Below are positions 59,884 through 64,000 of a DNA stretch of 64,000 bases, one piece after another (positions within the stretch are counted from its first letter, which is position 1; every line of letters starts with the position of its first letter). The stretch is taken from assembly GCF_010093815.1 (NCBI RefSeq), contig NW_022985550.1:137074-201073 (forward strand), in the 5' to 3' direction. The notes beneath the pieces were generated by a model that saw only the letters and a list, made by a program, of their open reading frames with translations, was not told where the DNA came from and did no database searches. The position numbers were made by a program, and so were the translations under genes. Origin of the DNA: Pseudovirgaria hyperparasitica. Taxonomy: Eukaryota > Ascomycota > Dothideomycetes > Acrospermales > Acrospermaceae.

Positions 59884-60555
59884 CTACTCAATCTTCTTAA
59901 ACATGCCCGCCAGATAATCCAACGCCCCAATCGGCACCCCTTGCTCCCGCAACAAGCAATACGCCGTACTCAAATGAAAATGGAAATTCGGTATCGCATA
60001 CTCGGCCACATACCCAAGGCCCGTAAACCCGTAGTTGCCCATCCCCGTCTCCATGACAATCTGATCCGCTTCCTTGCCGTTCATGTCCTCGGGCCGGATG
60101 CTGCGCAGGATCTCAATCGTGCGTGCGATGCGCGCGTGCAGCTGCGCGAACGTCTCCTCGTTGTCGTCTAGTACGAGCGGTGCGACGCCGCCGACCCGCG
60201 TGCTGAGGAATTTGGCCGTGTTGCTGCAGGCTTGGACTTGGTAGGTGAGGCTGGTGGGCTGGTTAGTTGGGGGAGAGGGGGCCGTGTTTGGTGTGTGGGC
60301 TTTGCTTCAGTTCTGTATAGTTGGGAGGTGGGAGTGGGAGTGGGAATTAGGCAAGGAAGGGGAGGTGGGAGGTGGGGATTCAGGTAGAGACAGACAGACG
60401 TACGGACGCATGTCTTCGATGAGACGGTACTGCAGCATAGTCTCGTGCGCGATGCCCTTCTCATCCGCGTACGCCTCGCCCTTTTTGAGGATGTTCGTGA
60501 GGTTATTGAGGTACTTGATGAGGATGGGGACGGATTGGTCGTAGAGCGACGTCAT
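59884..60555 (-). CDS. DUF1993 family protein, 172 aa
   Basis: Exons 60555-60404 and 60250-59884 (minus) with an unusually long 153-nt intron. The donor is GTACGT, and the distal CCACCAG acceptor gives EDMRPLTYQVQACSNTAKF as in the family. The start MTSLYDQSVPILIKYLNNL, HETMLQYRLIEDM, the helical MNGKEADQIVMETGMG and FHFHLSTAYCLLREQGVPIG at the C-terminus are characteristic. DUF1993 proteins are small helical-bundle proteins of unknown biochemical role. An in-frame ATG at 60591 is an alternative start. Confidence 0.9.
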
Positions 60556-61241
60556 GTTATAGAACTCTAGAAAGGAGGGGGACTTGTTCAATTTGATGAG
60601 CGCCGTTTTTTTTCTTCTTGTTCAATTGCTGCCTTCTCAGTATATGAGGCCTTCTGGGTTTGGTAGAGACGAGATCGTGATGATTGATAGACACACTACT
60701 CTGACTGTCTAGATGACACGGCTTTATATATATACTCAACACACACGTATACATGCTGCGTCGGTCCAAACCGGCCCCGCGCGAAGCGGACGGTCGTCTG
60801 GGAACGCTAGATCCTACATACTACGTAGGACTCTGCCTAGAGGCCGGAATTGGCTTTAGAGCAGCAGACTGATCGACTAGCGGGCCGTGGTATACGGACG
60901 AAAAATGTGTTGCTGGTTTTTGTAAGCAGAACGCCCGGACGAAGACGAAGAAGAAGAGGCAGAAGCTTTGAGGATGGAGGATGGAAGTGAGTGCATTGTC
61001 TAGTGTGTCGGGATTTCAAGATGGGAAGCCTGAAACGCGTCGACTGTGGTGCCCGTAGGTACCGTGTGTGTGACTATCTTTGATGTCCCTGGTTTGTGTT
61101 GATGATCGTCGTGGCTTGGCTGAAATAGGGAAGGGTAGGGTGGACGTGAGGCTGAGGCCCCACTTTATGTGTCTTCTCATCGCATTTTGATTTCTTATCC
61201 CAGCAAATATAAATTTCTATAAGCGAATATTGCCATCAGTT
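60556..61241. other. Intergenic, no gene seen
   Basis: Promoter side of the DUF1993 gene, with a TATATATATA run near 60725-60735, and 5' flank of the tRNA. No supported frame. Confidence 0.6.
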
Positions 61242-61324
61242 GCATTGGTGGGTTAGTGGTATACTGAGTCGTTGCCAGTCACATTGGAATCGACTCGACC
61301 CGGGTTCGATTCCCGGTCGATGCA
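61242..61324 (+). tRNA. tRNA-Gly (anticodon GCC) with a short intron
   Basis: Acceptor GCATTGG pairs with TCGATGC, allowing G-U pairs. The D arm holds GGTTAGTGG, and the T arm is CCGGG-TTCGATT-CCCGG with a perfect B box. The anticodon stem AGTCG/CGACT encloses TTGCCA plus extra bases. Removing about 12 nt after the position 3' of the anticodon leaves a 7-nt loop and a 71-nt tRNA. A T run follows at 61335-61340. Confidence 0.85.
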
Positions 61325-61695
61325 TCTCATTTTGCTTTTTGCACTTAGAATCTCAATCTCACGATGACATGACATGCATGATCCGTACATTTTGCGCTCA
61401 ACGCTGATGATCCATACAGAACCCTGCACCTAGACACGGGCTGTTCACACTTGTGGTAAATAAACAAGGACGTTCTTCAGGATCAAATGCAATGATGGTC
61501 GATCGTACAGAAGTGGATAAGCCAAATGCAACTGATAATGCTACAGGGTTACGCACATGAACGACAGGCATCAGCTACACAGTACTTATATTGGTCCGAT
61601 TGCGGAATCCTTTTTGAGTGGCAAATGATGAAAGGTCGAATACATGCTAAACCACCGACTCCTTGCGAATGCAGATATCAACGACCGCTGGACAG
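61325..61695. other. Intergenic, contains Pol III terminator
   Basis: T-rich run directly after the tRNA (61330-61340), suited to Pol III termination. Otherwise no gene. Confidence 0.6.
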
Positions 61696-63650
<1,955 letters not shown>

Positions 63651-64000
63651 ATTGAAGAGCTTTGCAGCGCCAGCAAGATTTCGATAATGCACTGAGTTCA
63701 AAAAGCACAGTTTGTCATTGCACATGGGAGCTGTATTCATTCATATTCCAGGGAGATTCCACAGAGCTCGGTTGGAAGCGGCTTAAGAAAGGTGGAGGTT
63801 TCTCAGGAGGGGCTGCGATGTCGGAATTTTTGCAATTCCACGTGATTGTTTCTATTCTTCGCACGGTGGTCAACTTAATGGAAGAAAGGCAGAATGAGAT
63901 ACTTGGTCGTTGCCCGTAACTTTTTTTGCATGGTCGTATGCGAAAAGCTCATGTCTCACCATTCCATCTGCTAGCGCCCTTCGGAGCCGTACTTCGTTGC
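63651..64000. other. Promoter side of P5CDH, edge of window
   Basis: No supported gene. A CACGTG occurs near 63839. A further gene may start beyond the edge. Confidence 0.5.

Overview
The window is nuclear DNA of a filamentous ascomycete (Pezizomycotina). Dothideomycetes is my best guess. Support: about two dozen genes on both strands, most cut by introns of roughly 45-60 nt with GT(A/G)-AG ends and CTRAC-like branch sites; CT-rich leaders; 60S ribosomal protein uL29 with an intron directly after its ATG; fungal-only families (NACHT/WD40 protein, rhodopsin-domain membrane protein, DUF1993); and TA-rich degenerate stretches that look like repeat-induced point mutation. All exon joins were inferred by eye from splice signals and protein-family continuity. 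No search or transcript data were available.

Layout. 0.9-2.6 kb: an uncharacterised five-exon gene with a clear TATA box. 5.5-12.1 kb: one very large, extremely charged protein of about 2,156 residues in two exons. 12.1-35 kb is an accessory, gene-poor region. It holds a beta-lactamase-like serine hydrolase lying between two direct copies of a degraded repeat, an SRPK-like kinase pseudogene next to a TA-rich island, a secreted berberine-bridge-type flavo-oxidase, a 1,650-residue NLR-like NACHT-WD40 protein, a seven-helix rhodopsin-domain protein and a 2OG-Fe(II) oxygenase-like protein, separated by long empty AT-rich spacers. 35-54 kb is dense housekeeping: a small conserved membrane protein, OLA1/YchF ATPase, a DeSI-type peptidase, mitoribosomal uS11m, TIM44, TIM54, kynurenine formamidase, a stomatin-like SLP2, ATP10, GOS1, RPL35, the E2 subunit of branched-chain keto-acid dehydrogenase, and gluconokinase. 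54-58.4 kb has no gene I can defend. 58.4-63.7 kb: VPS26, a DUF1993 protein, an intron-bearing tRNA-Gly(GCC), and P5C dehydrogenase.

How the genes relate. Five mitochondrial biogenesis or maintenance genes lie within 39.3-48.9 kb (uS11m, TIM44, TIM54, SLP2, ATP10), four of them as two head-to-head pairs on short shared promoters. BCKDH-E2 and P5C dehydrogenase are also mitochondrial. There is no biosynthetic backbone enzyme, so the accessory genes do not form an obvious metabolite cluster.

Most interesting: the multivalent Trp/Lys-patch repeat architecture of the giant protein and its switch from Lys to Arg chemistry at the intron; the NLR-like gene; the direct-repeat-flanked hydrolase with a probable hidden tail-anchor exon; and a recurrent C-rich to G-rich skew flip inside four genes.
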